From assembly GCA_021372535.1 (NCBI GenBank), contig JAJFUH010000086.1, positions 1 to 12,104 of the forward strand: a stretch of 12,104 bases of DNA. The letters are read 5' to 3'. Both the position numbers and the translations under genes were made by a program. Source of the stretch: a bacterium (GTDB taxonomy: Bacteria > Latescibacterota > Latescibacteria > Latescibacterales > Latescibacteraceae). Positions 6,320 to 12,104 of the stretch are shown here, one piece after another. Each line of letters begins with the position of its first letter. Positions within the stretch are counted from its first letter, which is position 1. The notes under the pieces are model-generated. The model was not told where the DNA came from. It was given only the letters and a program-made list of their open reading frames with translations, and ran no database searches.

Positions 6320-7709
6320 TTTTTCCGGTCCAGCAGAAAAGGCACAGTTTTTCCCGCGGCAGGCCGATTGCGGAAACGATGTCATCGACTGTCAGATACC
6401 GGAGGGTTGTCACTTCGAGATTCCTGACAATCCATTCGACCATGAGTCTGTATTTATCGGAATCCGGATTGCAGTATTCATCGACATTTTCCATGTCGTA
6501 CCCCTCAATGGAGCGGATTGCTTTTCGAGCCGCGAGTTCGTTGGTGCTTCTGGTCGTACGGTTGAACCTGCAGGGAAACATGAGCGGCGGGCAGGCGACA
6601 CGGATGTGAATCTCTTTTGCCCCGGCATCCCAGAGCTTCTTAATGGTATAGTTTTTGAGCTGGGTTCCCCGAACGATCGAATCCTCGCAGATCGCGATCC
6701 GGTTATTCTCGATTATCTCACGGATGGGGATCAGCTTCATCCGGGCTATGAGGTCACGGGTATCCTGTGACGGCGGAACATAGCTGCGGCCATATCCGGC
6801 TGTATATTTGACGAGCGGGCGGCGCAGCGGTTTTTTCGACTCCATGGCATATCCGATCGCATGTCCCATGCCCGAATCGGGAACACCCGCGACAAGATCG
6901 ATGTCAATGTCGCAGTCACGTTGCGCAAGGCACCGGCCGCATCGCTCCCTCACAGTCTCGGTATTGATCCCCTCGTAAGTCGATGCGGGAAATCCGGTGT
7001 ATATCCAGAGAAACGCGCAGATTTTCGTTTCCTTTTTCCCGCGTCGTTTCTGGATGACGCCGTTCTCATTGATAAGGCATATCTCTCCGGGTCCGAGATA
7101 CTTGATGATCTCGAATCCCATGGTTGGGAAAGCGCTTGTCTCTGTCGCGACCGCATAGGCGTCATGACGCTGTCCCAGAACAAGCGGGGTATAGCCAAGC
7201 CGGTCACGAACCGCATATACTCCTTCGTGATTGAGAATCAGCAGCGAACATGAGCCCTCGATAACGGAGAACATACGTTCGATACCGTTGATCAGATTTT
7301 TACCCTGGGTGATGAGCTTTGCGACCAGTTCGGTCATGTTGATCCTGCCATGACTGACCTCGCTGAATGAGATTCCTTTTCTGAACAGTTTGTCCGCCAG
7401 TTCGTCCGAATTTTCTATGAGTCCGGCGGTTACGATGCAGAAGGGGCCGAATTTGGAGTTTATGAAAATCGGTTGTTCATCGAAGTCGCTGACCACGCCG
7501 ATGCCTTTGTTTCCTTTCAACCGTCCGATATCCTCGAAAAATTTCGATTTGAACTGGCTCTGGCTCAGATCATGAATCTGCCGTTCGAATGTATCGCCGA
7601 GAACCGCAAGCCCGCCGTACGCGGTTCCCAGATGCGAATGATAATCGGTACCGTAAAAAAGAGGCTCGGCACAACTGTCCTTTGAGACGACTCCAAAAAT
7701 TCCGCTCAT
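6312..7709 (-). CDS. purF: PurF-family phosphoribosyltransferase (amidophosphoribosyltransferase-like) with degenerate glutaminase domain
   Basis: A 465-residue cytoplasmic protein with the two-domain PurF architecture, which normally makes phosphoribosylamine from PRPP and glutamine, the first step of purine synthesis. The ATG at 7709 has AGAGGA 6 bases upstream. The PRTase half is intact: GVPDSG (275-280), PPSQ (312-315) and the PRPP loop CEDSIVRGTQ (341-350). Four cysteines match the iron-sulphur ligands of Bacillus-type PurF in context: ICAF (C231), PPLMFPC (C380) and CLFC (C456, C459). The N-terminal glutaminase half is altered. The protein begins MSGIFG rather than MCGIFG, so serine replaces the nucleophilic cysteine. 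The HRGQxSAG, GHxRYxT and HNGxL motifs are replaced by YHSHLGTAYGG, GVVSD and TAGLIEN. It may use free ammonia, take ammonia from a partner, or do another reaction. Family membership is firm; the reaction is inferred. Confidence 0.85.
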   Translation of the reverse strand: MSGIFGVVSKDSCAEPLFYGTDYHSHLGTAYGGLAVLGDTFERQIHDLSQSQFKSKFFEDIGRLKGNKGIGVVSDFDEQPIFINSKFGPFCIVTAGLIENSDELADKLFRKGISFSEVSHGRINMTELVAKLITQGKNLINGIERMFSVIEGSCSLLILNHEGVYAVRDRLGYTPLVLGQRHDAYAVATETSAFPTMGFEIIKYLGPGEICLINENGVIQKRRGKKETKICAFLWIYTGFPASTYEGINTETVRERCGRCLAQRDCDIDIDLVAGVPDSGMGHAIGYAMESKKPLRRPLVKYTAGYGRSYVPPSQDTRDLIARMKLIPIREIIENNRIAICEDSIVRGTQLKNYTIKKLWDAGAKEIHIRVACPPLMFPCRFNRTTRSTNELAARKAIRSIEGYDMENVDEYCNPDSDKYRLMVEWIVRNLEVTTLRYLTVDDIVSAIGLPREKLCLFCWTGKTA

Positions 7710-7736
7710 ATACAATCCTCTTTTTGTTTTGTTTTC

Positions 7737-7748
7737 AAACCATGGTTT
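7737..7748. promoter_or_regulatory. Operator-like 12-bp palindrome at the start site of the PurF-family gene
   Basis: AAACCATGGTTT is a perfect palindrome. It sits just downstream of the predicted minus-strand -10 box, about where transcription should begin, and 28 bases before the ATG at 7709. A repressor bound here would block initiation. The bound factor is unknown. Confidence 0.5.
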
Positions 7749-7753
7749 AACTT

Positions 7754-7782
7754 ATGATAACTCACTCTTTTTTTGATGTCAA
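7754..7782 (-). promoter_or_regulatory. Sigma70-type promoter of the PurF-family gene
   Basis: Read on the minus strand, TTGACA (7782-7777) is a consensus -35 box, separated by exactly 17 bases from TATCAT (7759-7754), a 5-of-6 match to the -10 box. The expected start near 7747 gives a leader of about 38 bases before the ATG. That is too short for a purine riboswitch, so control, if any, is more likely at the adjacent palindrome. Confidence 0.72.
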
Positions 7783-8059
7783 TCACGTAAGGGGATTATA
7801 TGTAAAAAATAATTTTCACAAGGACTCAGCCGTATTGATTTTTATAACCGGTTATTTATTAATCTATTAGCTATAGTATTAAAAATACTTTATAGAACAC
7901 GGATGTATGAGGAACAGGAGGATTTACGCGGATATAATATTTTTTTCATTTATCATTTCGATACATTTATTATTATATAGTTTCATGAGTTTCATAAACA
8001 AACGATTCGGCGAAAAATAAATTATTCACCATTATACAACGGAAACAGGAGAATACATA
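7783..8059. other. AT-rich divergent intergenic region
   Basis: Together with the promoter above, this forms a 350-base gap between two divergent genes, with no supportable gene inside. It holds ATAACCGGTTAT (7844-7855), a perfect 12-base palindrome, and AGTATT/AATACT (7875-7889), a small inverted repeat. The repeat at 7889-7931 follows, and then TATAAT at 7933-7938 without a good -35 partner. The last may be part of the plus-strand promoter of the URO-D-family gene, but I cannot fix it. Confidence 0.5.
7889..7931. repeat. Short ATAGAAC(G/A)CGGAT-type repeat, copy B
   Basis: TTTATAGAACACGGAT (7889-7904) and TTACGCGG (7924-7931) match the two blocks of the element at 6296-6319, in the same orientation, with 19 extra bases between them. 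It lies upstream of the PurF-family gene, so the two copies bracket that gene. Confidence 0.6.
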
Positions 8060-9325
8060 ATGACTCCGCGGGAACGGGTACGTGCGGCACTCAATCACGA
8101 ACAGCCGGACCGGGTGCCTGTTGATTTCGGCTCCACCATGGTGAGCGGCATATCGGCAAGCGTGGTATCGAAGGTCAGGAAATCGCTCGGTCTCGATGGC
8201 CCCCATGACCGTGTCAAGGTCATCGAGCCGTACCAGATGCTCGGCGAAATCGATGAAGACCTCCGCGAGAAGCTTTTCATCGACTGCGCGGGGCTTTTCG
8301 GCACAAAAAACATGTTCGGATTCGAGAACGGCAGTTGGAAAGAATGGACGACATTCGACGGCACTGAGGTGCTCGTTCCGGGGCTCTTCAATACCGAGCC
8401 CGATGAAAACGGCGATATTCCGATGTATGCCGAAGGGAATAAATCATATCAGCCTGCCGCGAAAATGCCCAACGGCGGGTTCTATTTCGACAGCACGGTT
8501 CGCCAGCGTCCCATCGATGACAGCAGGCTCGATGTCGAAGACAACCTCGAGGAATTCGGCGTATATTCCGAGGAGGAGCTCGCCCATCTCGAAAAGCAGT
8601 CCGAATGGCTCTATACCAACACGAACCGTGCGATTGTCTACAGCATGGGCGGGACATCGTTCGGTGATATCGCCTTCGTTCCCGGGCCGATGCTCAAGGA
8701 CCCTAAGGGAATCCGCGCTGTGGAGGAATGGTATGTCTCGACCGTTCTCAGGAAGGACTATGTCCGCGAGATATTCGACCGTCAGTGTGAAATCGGTCTC
8801 GGGAACCTCGAGCTTGTCAGGGAAGCGGTTGGCGACCGTATCGATGTCATCTTCATCACCGGAACCGATTTCGGAACCCAGCGCGGGCCGTTCATCTCCC
8901 CGGACGCCTACCGTGACCTGTTCCAGCCCGTTCACCGCCGTGTATGCGACTGGGTACATGCAAACACGCCATGGAAGGTGTTCATCCACTCGTGCGGCGG
9001 GATACGGCCGCTTATCGACGATATCGTCGATGCGGGATTCGATGTTCTCAATCCCGTTCAGTGCTCGGCGGAGGGGATGGAAGCCGGTTCCCTGAAAAAA
9101 GACTTCGGTGACAGGATCACATTCTGGGGCGGCGGCGTCGACACGCAGAAAACGCTCCCGTTCGGTACCCCCGAAGAGGTGTACGCCGAGGTGAGCGAAC
9201 GTATCCGTATCTTCAACAAAGGCGGGGGATTCATATTCAATGCCATTCACAATATCCAGACCGGCACCCCTGTCGAGAACTGTTTGGCCATGGTCGATGC
9301 GATCAGGGATTCGTTCTCATCCTGA
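8060..9325 (+). CDS. Uroporphyrinogen decarboxylase (URO-D)/MtaA-superfamily protein
   Basis: A 421-residue cytoplasmic protein of the URO-D superfamily (PF01208). The start is set by AGGAG at 8047-8051, 8 bases before the ATG. It opens with TPRERVRAALNHEQPDRVPVDFG (residues 2-24 in outline: MTPRERV, then HEQPDRVP), the standard N terminus of the non-heme branch. KVFIHSCGG (306-314) carries an HxCG motif like the zinc-binding HxC of MtaA-type corrinoid methyltransferases. Later NPVQCSAEGM (331-340), TFWGGGVDTQ (354-363), LPFGTPEEV (366-374) and FNAIHNIQ (393-400) follow the order seen in this branch. These features argue for a methyltransferase-like or unknown role rather than haem synthesis, and no haem genes are near. 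It is longer than true HemE (about 350). No corrinoid protein gene is adjacent, so substrate is unknown. It diverges from the PurF-family gene. Confidence 0.85.
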   Translation: MTPRERVRAALNHEQPDRVPVDFGSTMVSGISASVVSKVRKSLGLDGPHDRVKVIEPYQMLGEIDEDLREKLFIDCAGLFGTKNMFGFENGSWKEWTTFDGTEVLVPGLFNTEPDENGDIPMYAEGNKSYQPAAKMPNGGFYFDSTVRQRPIDDSRLDVEDNLEEFGVYSEEELAHLEKQSEWLYTNTNRAIVYSMGGTSFGDIAFVPGPMLKDPKGIRAVEEWYVSTVLRKDYVREIFDRQCEIGLGNLELVREAVGDRIDVIFITGTDFGTQRGPFISPDAYRDLFQPVHRRVCDWVHANTPWKVFIHSCGGIRPLIDDIVDAGFDVLNPVQCSAEGMEAGSLKKDFGDRITFWGGGVDTQKTLPFGTPEEVYAEVSERIRIFNKGGGFIFNAIHNIQTGTPVENCLAMVDAIRDSFSS

Positions 9326-9446
9326 CCGGAAAGTGACGGGCAGATAACCAAATGGGAACTGTTCATGGATACCGGGAGTAAAAAGAAAAAGAACTTTTCC
9401 CTTACACGAGCGACATGGCTTACTCCAGATGAGGTGGTGGAACAGT

Positions 9447-10346
9447 ATGAAAAAAGTGCAGATAACGGCATGTATGGTATTCATGCTTTTTTTGAGTGTG
9501 TGTGTTCATGCACAGACATCCGGGCTTAACGACAGGGAGCCGACCGTAAGCGAAATGGAGGCTCCGCTCTATCCCGGTGCGGTCTTTATCCGGACTGTTT
9601 CTGGTCTCAATCCCTATTATGAAACGGCGATGTATGTGACCATCGATCCCCTGCGAACGGTGGAGAACTATTTCGAGCGGAAAATGCCCGAAAAACGGAA
9701 ATCGTTCTATTCCCCCGACAACACGATGTTCATGACGATCTTTCTTTTGAAAACATGGTCGCAGTTCCCCGGAAACCCGACAAAGGAAGACCTCTCGAAG
9801 CTTGAACAGGAACCGAGTATCCAGATGTATGAGTATGACCGTGACTCTTACGAAACGCTCGCCGAATTCTATGACCGAAAACCCGAGGACAAACCGAAGG
9901 CGGAAGCATTGAGAACAGGGCGAACCCTCATACTCTATACGTACAAGAGAACGGAAGAGTACAAGAGCGAAACGAAAATCAGAGGCACATGGATTTCGAC
10001 CGACCGTGACCTCCTGACCTTTTACAAGAGCACGCTGATATTCGACGACAAGGGAGAGTATACATTCACGTTCACACCCGGGAACATCGAGGAACTCGTA
10101 AAATCGCTGAGCACCCGGGAAAAATTCAAGGGCAAGAGCACCGAAGAAATTGTAAAGATTATTGAGAGCTGCAACCCGGAAAAGGGTACCTATGTTATCA
10201 TGAGAAACACCATTACCCTCGTTTCCCGGAATCCCGTGATGGAGCCTGAAACCAAAAACGGCATTGCCTTTGTGGGTTCGGCCGTACTCTCGCTCGATTT
10301 TATCGGAATGCCGCGCCTCTCGTTCATACGGATAGAGCAGAAATAG
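9447..10346 (+). CDS. Exported protein of unknown function
   Basis: I do not recognise this 299-residue protein. The ATG at 9447 is preferred over the upstream ATG at 9429 because GAGGTGG (9431-9437) lies 9 bases before it and the protein then begins with a textbook signal peptide: MKK, hydrophobic 9-20, likely cleavage after VHA at 22. The mature N terminus has a PLYPGAVFIR segment (40-49) and a YYETAMYVTIDPL segment (57-69), resembling an alpha/beta module seen in small envelope proteins, though I cannot name a family. The middle is highly charged (110-180). The C-terminal half has alternating strands (KSTLIFDDKGEYTFTFTP, 194-211; GTYVIMRNTITLVS, 247-260) that could form a lipocalin-like or beta-sandwich fold. 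The stop lies only 25 bases before the next ATG, suggesting co-transcription with the CBM9-like pair and a shared envelope role. Confidence 0.82.
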   Translation: MKKVQITACMVFMLFLSVCVHAQTSGLNDREPTVSEMEAPLYPGAVFIRTVSGLNPYYETAMYVTIDPLRTVENYFERKMPEKRKSFYSPDNTMFMTIFLLKTWSQFPGNPTKEDLSKLEQEPSIQMYEYDRDSYETLAEFYDRKPEDKPKAEALRTGRTLILYTYKRTEEYKSETKIRGTWISTDRDLLTFYKSTLIFDDKGEYTFTFTPGNIEELVKSLSTREKFKGKSTEEIVKIIESCNPEKGTYVIMRNTITLVSRNPVMEPETKNGIAFVGSAVLSLDFIGMPRLSFIRIEQK

Positions 10347-10371
10347 AATTGTGCTTCATTACGGAGGAATC

Positions 10372-11106
10372 ATGAAGGGTATCACAGCTTTGATCTGCAT
10401 CGGTATCGTTTGTATGTCGCTCACTTCCGATGCAGCGGAAAAACCACGCTATACGGTGTATCGAACGACTGGCGGGATCACCATCGACGGCGCTCTCGAC
10501 GAGGCTGACTGGAAAGCCGCACCGGCGTTCAGTCCCTTTGTGTTTCCCTGGTGGACCGAAGGAGAAAAGGAGCAGACCGAGGTCAGGATGCTCTGGGACG
10601 ACACATTCCTCTATATTACCTACACATGCAGCGACAAGCATATCTGGGCCGACCATTTCGATACGAACTCACAGACTTTCATGGATGACTGCGTCGAGAT
10701 GTTCTGGAATCCGAATCCCGCGGCGGGACTTGCGTACAACATGTTCGAGATGAACTGCCTCGGCAATCTCCTCAGTGTCTGCAACGACCGTAAGATAAGC
10801 ATTCATGACAACAGGATTCTGCCGCCTCATATGAGCCAGAGCATTCGGGGCACGGTCAACGATGACAGTGATACCGATACCAGCTGGACTCTCGAAATCG
10901 CCGTCCGTTTCTCCGATTACACCAAGCTTTCGAGCGGGGCGACACCAAAAGACGGCGAAATGTGGGAGATCGGTCTCAACCGCTGCGGAGGAAAGATCAA
11001 TCCGCAGAACAGCCAGTGGAGCCAGTCACAGACGCCGACGCATAATTTTCACAGGCCCGAGGATTTCGGCCAGATATTTTTCAGCACGAAAAAAGTACGG
11101 AAATGA
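10372..11106 (+). CDS. Exported CBM9-like (carbohydrate-binding family 9 type) protein, first of a tandem pair
   Basis: A 244-residue exported single-domain protein. ACGGAGG at 10361-10367 precedes the ATG; a signal peptide (hydrophobic 5-18, likely cleavage after DAA near 22) is clear. The mature protein is one CBM9-like domain: ITIDGALDEADW (36-47) is the hallmark opening strand, followed by PWW (59-61), RMLWDDTFLYI (72-82), HIWADHFDT (90-98), DDCVEMFWNPNP (105-116), TLEIAVRF (173-180) and GEMWEIGLNR (195-204). Family members bind sugars or form accessory domains of larger enzymes, but no catalytic domain is attached here. Five cysteines (86, 107, 129, 137, 205) are shared with the paralog at 11215-11943, suggesting disulphides or a metal site. 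It is about 72 percent identical to that paralog over the mature region by hand alignment. It likely belongs to the operon starting at 9447. Binding target unknown. Confidence 0.87.
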   Translation: MKGITALICIGIVCMSLTSDAAEKPRYTVYRTTGGITIDGALDEADWKAAPAFSPFVFPWWTEGEKEQTEVRMLWDDTFLYITYTCSDKHIWADHFDTNSQTFMDDCVEMFWNPNPAAGLAYNMFEMNCLGNLLSVCNDRKISIHDNRILPPHMSQSIRGTVNDDSDTDTSWTLEIAVRFSDYTKLSSGATPKDGEMWEIGLNRCGGKINPQNSQWSQSQTPTHNFHRPEDFGQIFFSTKKVRK

Positions 11107-11187
11107 ACGATAACCGGCCGCTTGATCGGACTCACCGCTGTGATGCCGATGAGTATTTTCTCTGATTCCTATTTAGTATTCGATGAA

Positions 11188-11204
11188 TACCGTTTTCAAC
11201 GGTA
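11188..11204 (+). promoter_or_regulatory. Hairpin directly before the ribosome site of the second CBM9-like gene
   Basis: TACCGTT (11188-11194) and AACGGTA (11198-11204) form a perfect 7-bp stem with a 3-base TTC loop. The GGAGG ribosome site begins 2 bases later (11206-11210). The structure is seen directly; a role in translation, or as an operator in the 108-base gap, is only inferred. Confidence 0.4.
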
Positions 11205-11214
11205 CGGAGGCACA

Positions 11215-11943
11215 ATGAAAACCCTTGCAGTCTGTTTCTTGGCATGTGCATTTCTTACGGCGATCCCGGCCTTTGCGGAACAGCCGGAATACACGGTCTT
11301 TCGAACGACCGACGGCATCACCATTAACGGCATCCTCGACGAGGCCGACTGGGCTGCAGCGCCATCGGTCGGCGATTTTCAGTTTCCCTGGTGGACCGCG
11401 GGCGAGAAGGAGCAGACCGAGGCAAAAATGCTCTGGGACGGCACCTTCCTTTACCTTTCGTTCAAATGCAGCGACAAACACATCTGGGCCGACCATTACG
11501 ATACGAATTCGGCGACCTGCCTGGACGACTGCGCGGAGATATTCTGGAACCCGAATCCGTCTGCGGGCAAAGGATACAACATGTTCGAGATGAGCTGCAT
11601 CGGGAACCTCCTCAGCGTATGCAACGATCTCAAGAAGCCCATCCTCGAAAATAAAATCCTGCCGCCTCACATGGCCCAGACGATCAGGGGCTCGGTCAAT
11701 AACGACAGCGACGAAGACACCGGCTGGATACTCGAGATAGCAATCCGTTTCGAGGATTACACGAAGCTTTCGTCCGGCGCGACACCGAAGGACGGCGACA
11801 TGTGGAGGGTGGGACTCAACCGCTGCGGCGGCAAGACGAACGAGCAGTTCAGCCAGTGGAGCCCCTCAATGACGGAAAAGCCTAATTTCCACGCTCCCGA
11901 TGATTTCGGAAAAATCGTTTTCTCCATGAAGAAGGTTCGCTGA
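11215..11943 (+). CDS. Exported CBM9-like protein, second of a tandem pair
   Basis: A 242-residue exported paralog of the preceding gene. The ATG at 11215 follows GGAGG (11206-11210) and gives a signal peptide with cleavage near AFA-E (21); the in-frame upstream ATG at 11122 would bury the signal peptide and is rejected. The domain runs the same way: ITINGILDEADW (35-46), PWW (58-60), KMLWDGTFLYL (71-81), HIWADHYDT (89-97), DDCAEIFWNPNP (104-115), and the identical block DYTKLSSGATPKDG (181-194). About 158 of 219 mature positions match without gaps. All five shared cysteines are kept and C102 is added. Divergence is concentrated in loops (for example 49-55 and 139-146), which could change ligand preference. 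It follows the first copy by 108 bases, so it may be co-transcribed or have its own promoter. No terminator is evident after it. Confidence 0.87.
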   Translation: MKTLAVCFLACAFLTAIPAFAEQPEYTVFRTTDGITINGILDEADWAAAPSVGDFQFPWWTAGEKEQTEAKMLWDGTFLYLSFKCSDKHIWADHYDTNSATCLDDCAEIFWNPNPSAGKGYNMFEMSCIGNLLSVCNDLKKPILENKILPPHMAQTIRGSVNNDSDEDTGWILEIAIRFEDYTKLSSGATPKDGDMWRVGLNRCGGKTNEQFSQWSPSMTEKPNFHAPDDFGKIVFSMKKVR

Positions 11944-12033
11944 ATTATATAACCCTGATCTTTATACAAATTTTAATCAAGAGAATGTCTTGTCCTGAAA
12001 TAAGTTTACAGAAGAAGGGACAAGGAGTCAAGG

Positions 12034-12104
12034 ATGAAAGAGGGAATGGGAGTGCGGTTTACGGAGGTATTGAAGCTGCATGTGGTGGGAGAGGTAGAGT
12101 CTGG
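12034..12104 (+). CDS. Partial gene, possible N terminus of a helix-turn-helix (ISNCY/IS1202-like) transposase
   Basis: Only 23 codons are in the window, running off the right edge. AAGGAG (12022-12027) lies 6 bases before the ATG. The visible residues (FTEVLKLHVVGEVES at 9-23) resemble, from memory, the start of IS1202-like transposases, in which a short helix leads into a helix-turn-helix domain. Codon use (GTG, GTA, TTG, GGA) differs from the neighbouring genes, which favour GTC, ATC and GGC. Upstream, CTTGTCC (11989-11995) and GGACAAG (12018-12024) are inverted, and TGTCC at 11991 could mark an insertion-sequence end. Too little is present to be sure; it could be any small regulator. Confidence 0.4.
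   Translation, partial: MKEGMGVRFTEVLKLHVVGEVES

Noticed and set aside
7710-7753. Purine riboswitch before the PurF-family gene
   Set aside because: The predicted leader is only about 38 bases, too short for a purine aptamer and expression platform.
8196-9250. Long frames overlapping the URO-D-family gene (plus frame 8196-9095 and minus frame 8444-9250)
   Set aside because: Products are low-complexity (Ser/Arg-rich in one case) and explained by the codon bias of the real gene.
9323-9325. TGA of the URO-D-family gene as a selenocysteine or readthrough codon
   Set aside because: The protein ends at the usual family position (DAIRDSF), and no clear SECIS-like hairpin follows directly.

Overview
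The window carries nine complete protein genes and one gene cut by the right edge. It looks like chromosomal DNA of an uncultured Gram-negative bacterium of the FCB superphylum (Fibrobacterota/Latescibacterota/KSB1-like). That placement is an inference. It rests on a FlgD-Ig-like, type IX secretion style C-terminal domain on the first protein, many Sec signal peptides, a URO-D-superfamily protein and a ceramidase-fold protein of the kinds abundant in such genomes, and many short palindromic or tandem-like intergenic repeats. I saw no rRNA, tRNA, CRISPR array or complete mobile element.

Layout, left to right. (1) 58-1344 (+): exported Ycf48/BNR-type beta-propeller with a C-terminal sorting domain, followed by a clear rho-independent terminator. 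(2) 1668-2015 (+): HinT-type histidine-triad nucleotide hydrolase. (3) 2041-2233: two copies of a ~60-bp AT-rich repeat. (4) 2266-3720 (+): exported serine beta-lactamase/esterase-fold hydrolase with a C-terminal beta-barrel-like extension. (5) 3858-4472 (+): MobB-like P-loop protein. (6) 4473-4813: convergent gap filled by a duplicated 75/77-bp repeat and a 12-bp-stem hairpin. (7) 4814-6220 (-): neutral/alkaline-ceramidase-fold exported protein. (8) 6312-7709 (-): PurF-family phosphoribosyltransferase whose glutaminase domain has lost its catalytic residues. (9) 7710-8059: divergent AT-rich regulatory region with a strong promoter and palindromes. (10) 8060-9325 (+): URO-D/MtaA-superfamily protein. 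(11) 9447-11943 (+): an exported protein of unknown function followed by two tandem paralogous exported CBM9-like proteins. (12) 12034-12104 (+): the 5' end of a probable transposase gene.

Most genes appear to be independent units. Five of the nine complete genes (Ycf48-like, beta-lactamase fold, ceramidase fold, the unknown protein and the CBM9 pair counted as one locus) encode exported proteins, which fits a polymer-scavenging, surface-active lifestyle. The best operon candidate is 9447-11943, where the first gap is only 25 bp. No multi-gene defence or biosynthetic system is visible. The most unusual points are the PurF-family enzyme without a glutaminase nucleophile, its promoter with an operator-like palindrome, and the ceramidase-fold protein without the serine nucleophile.
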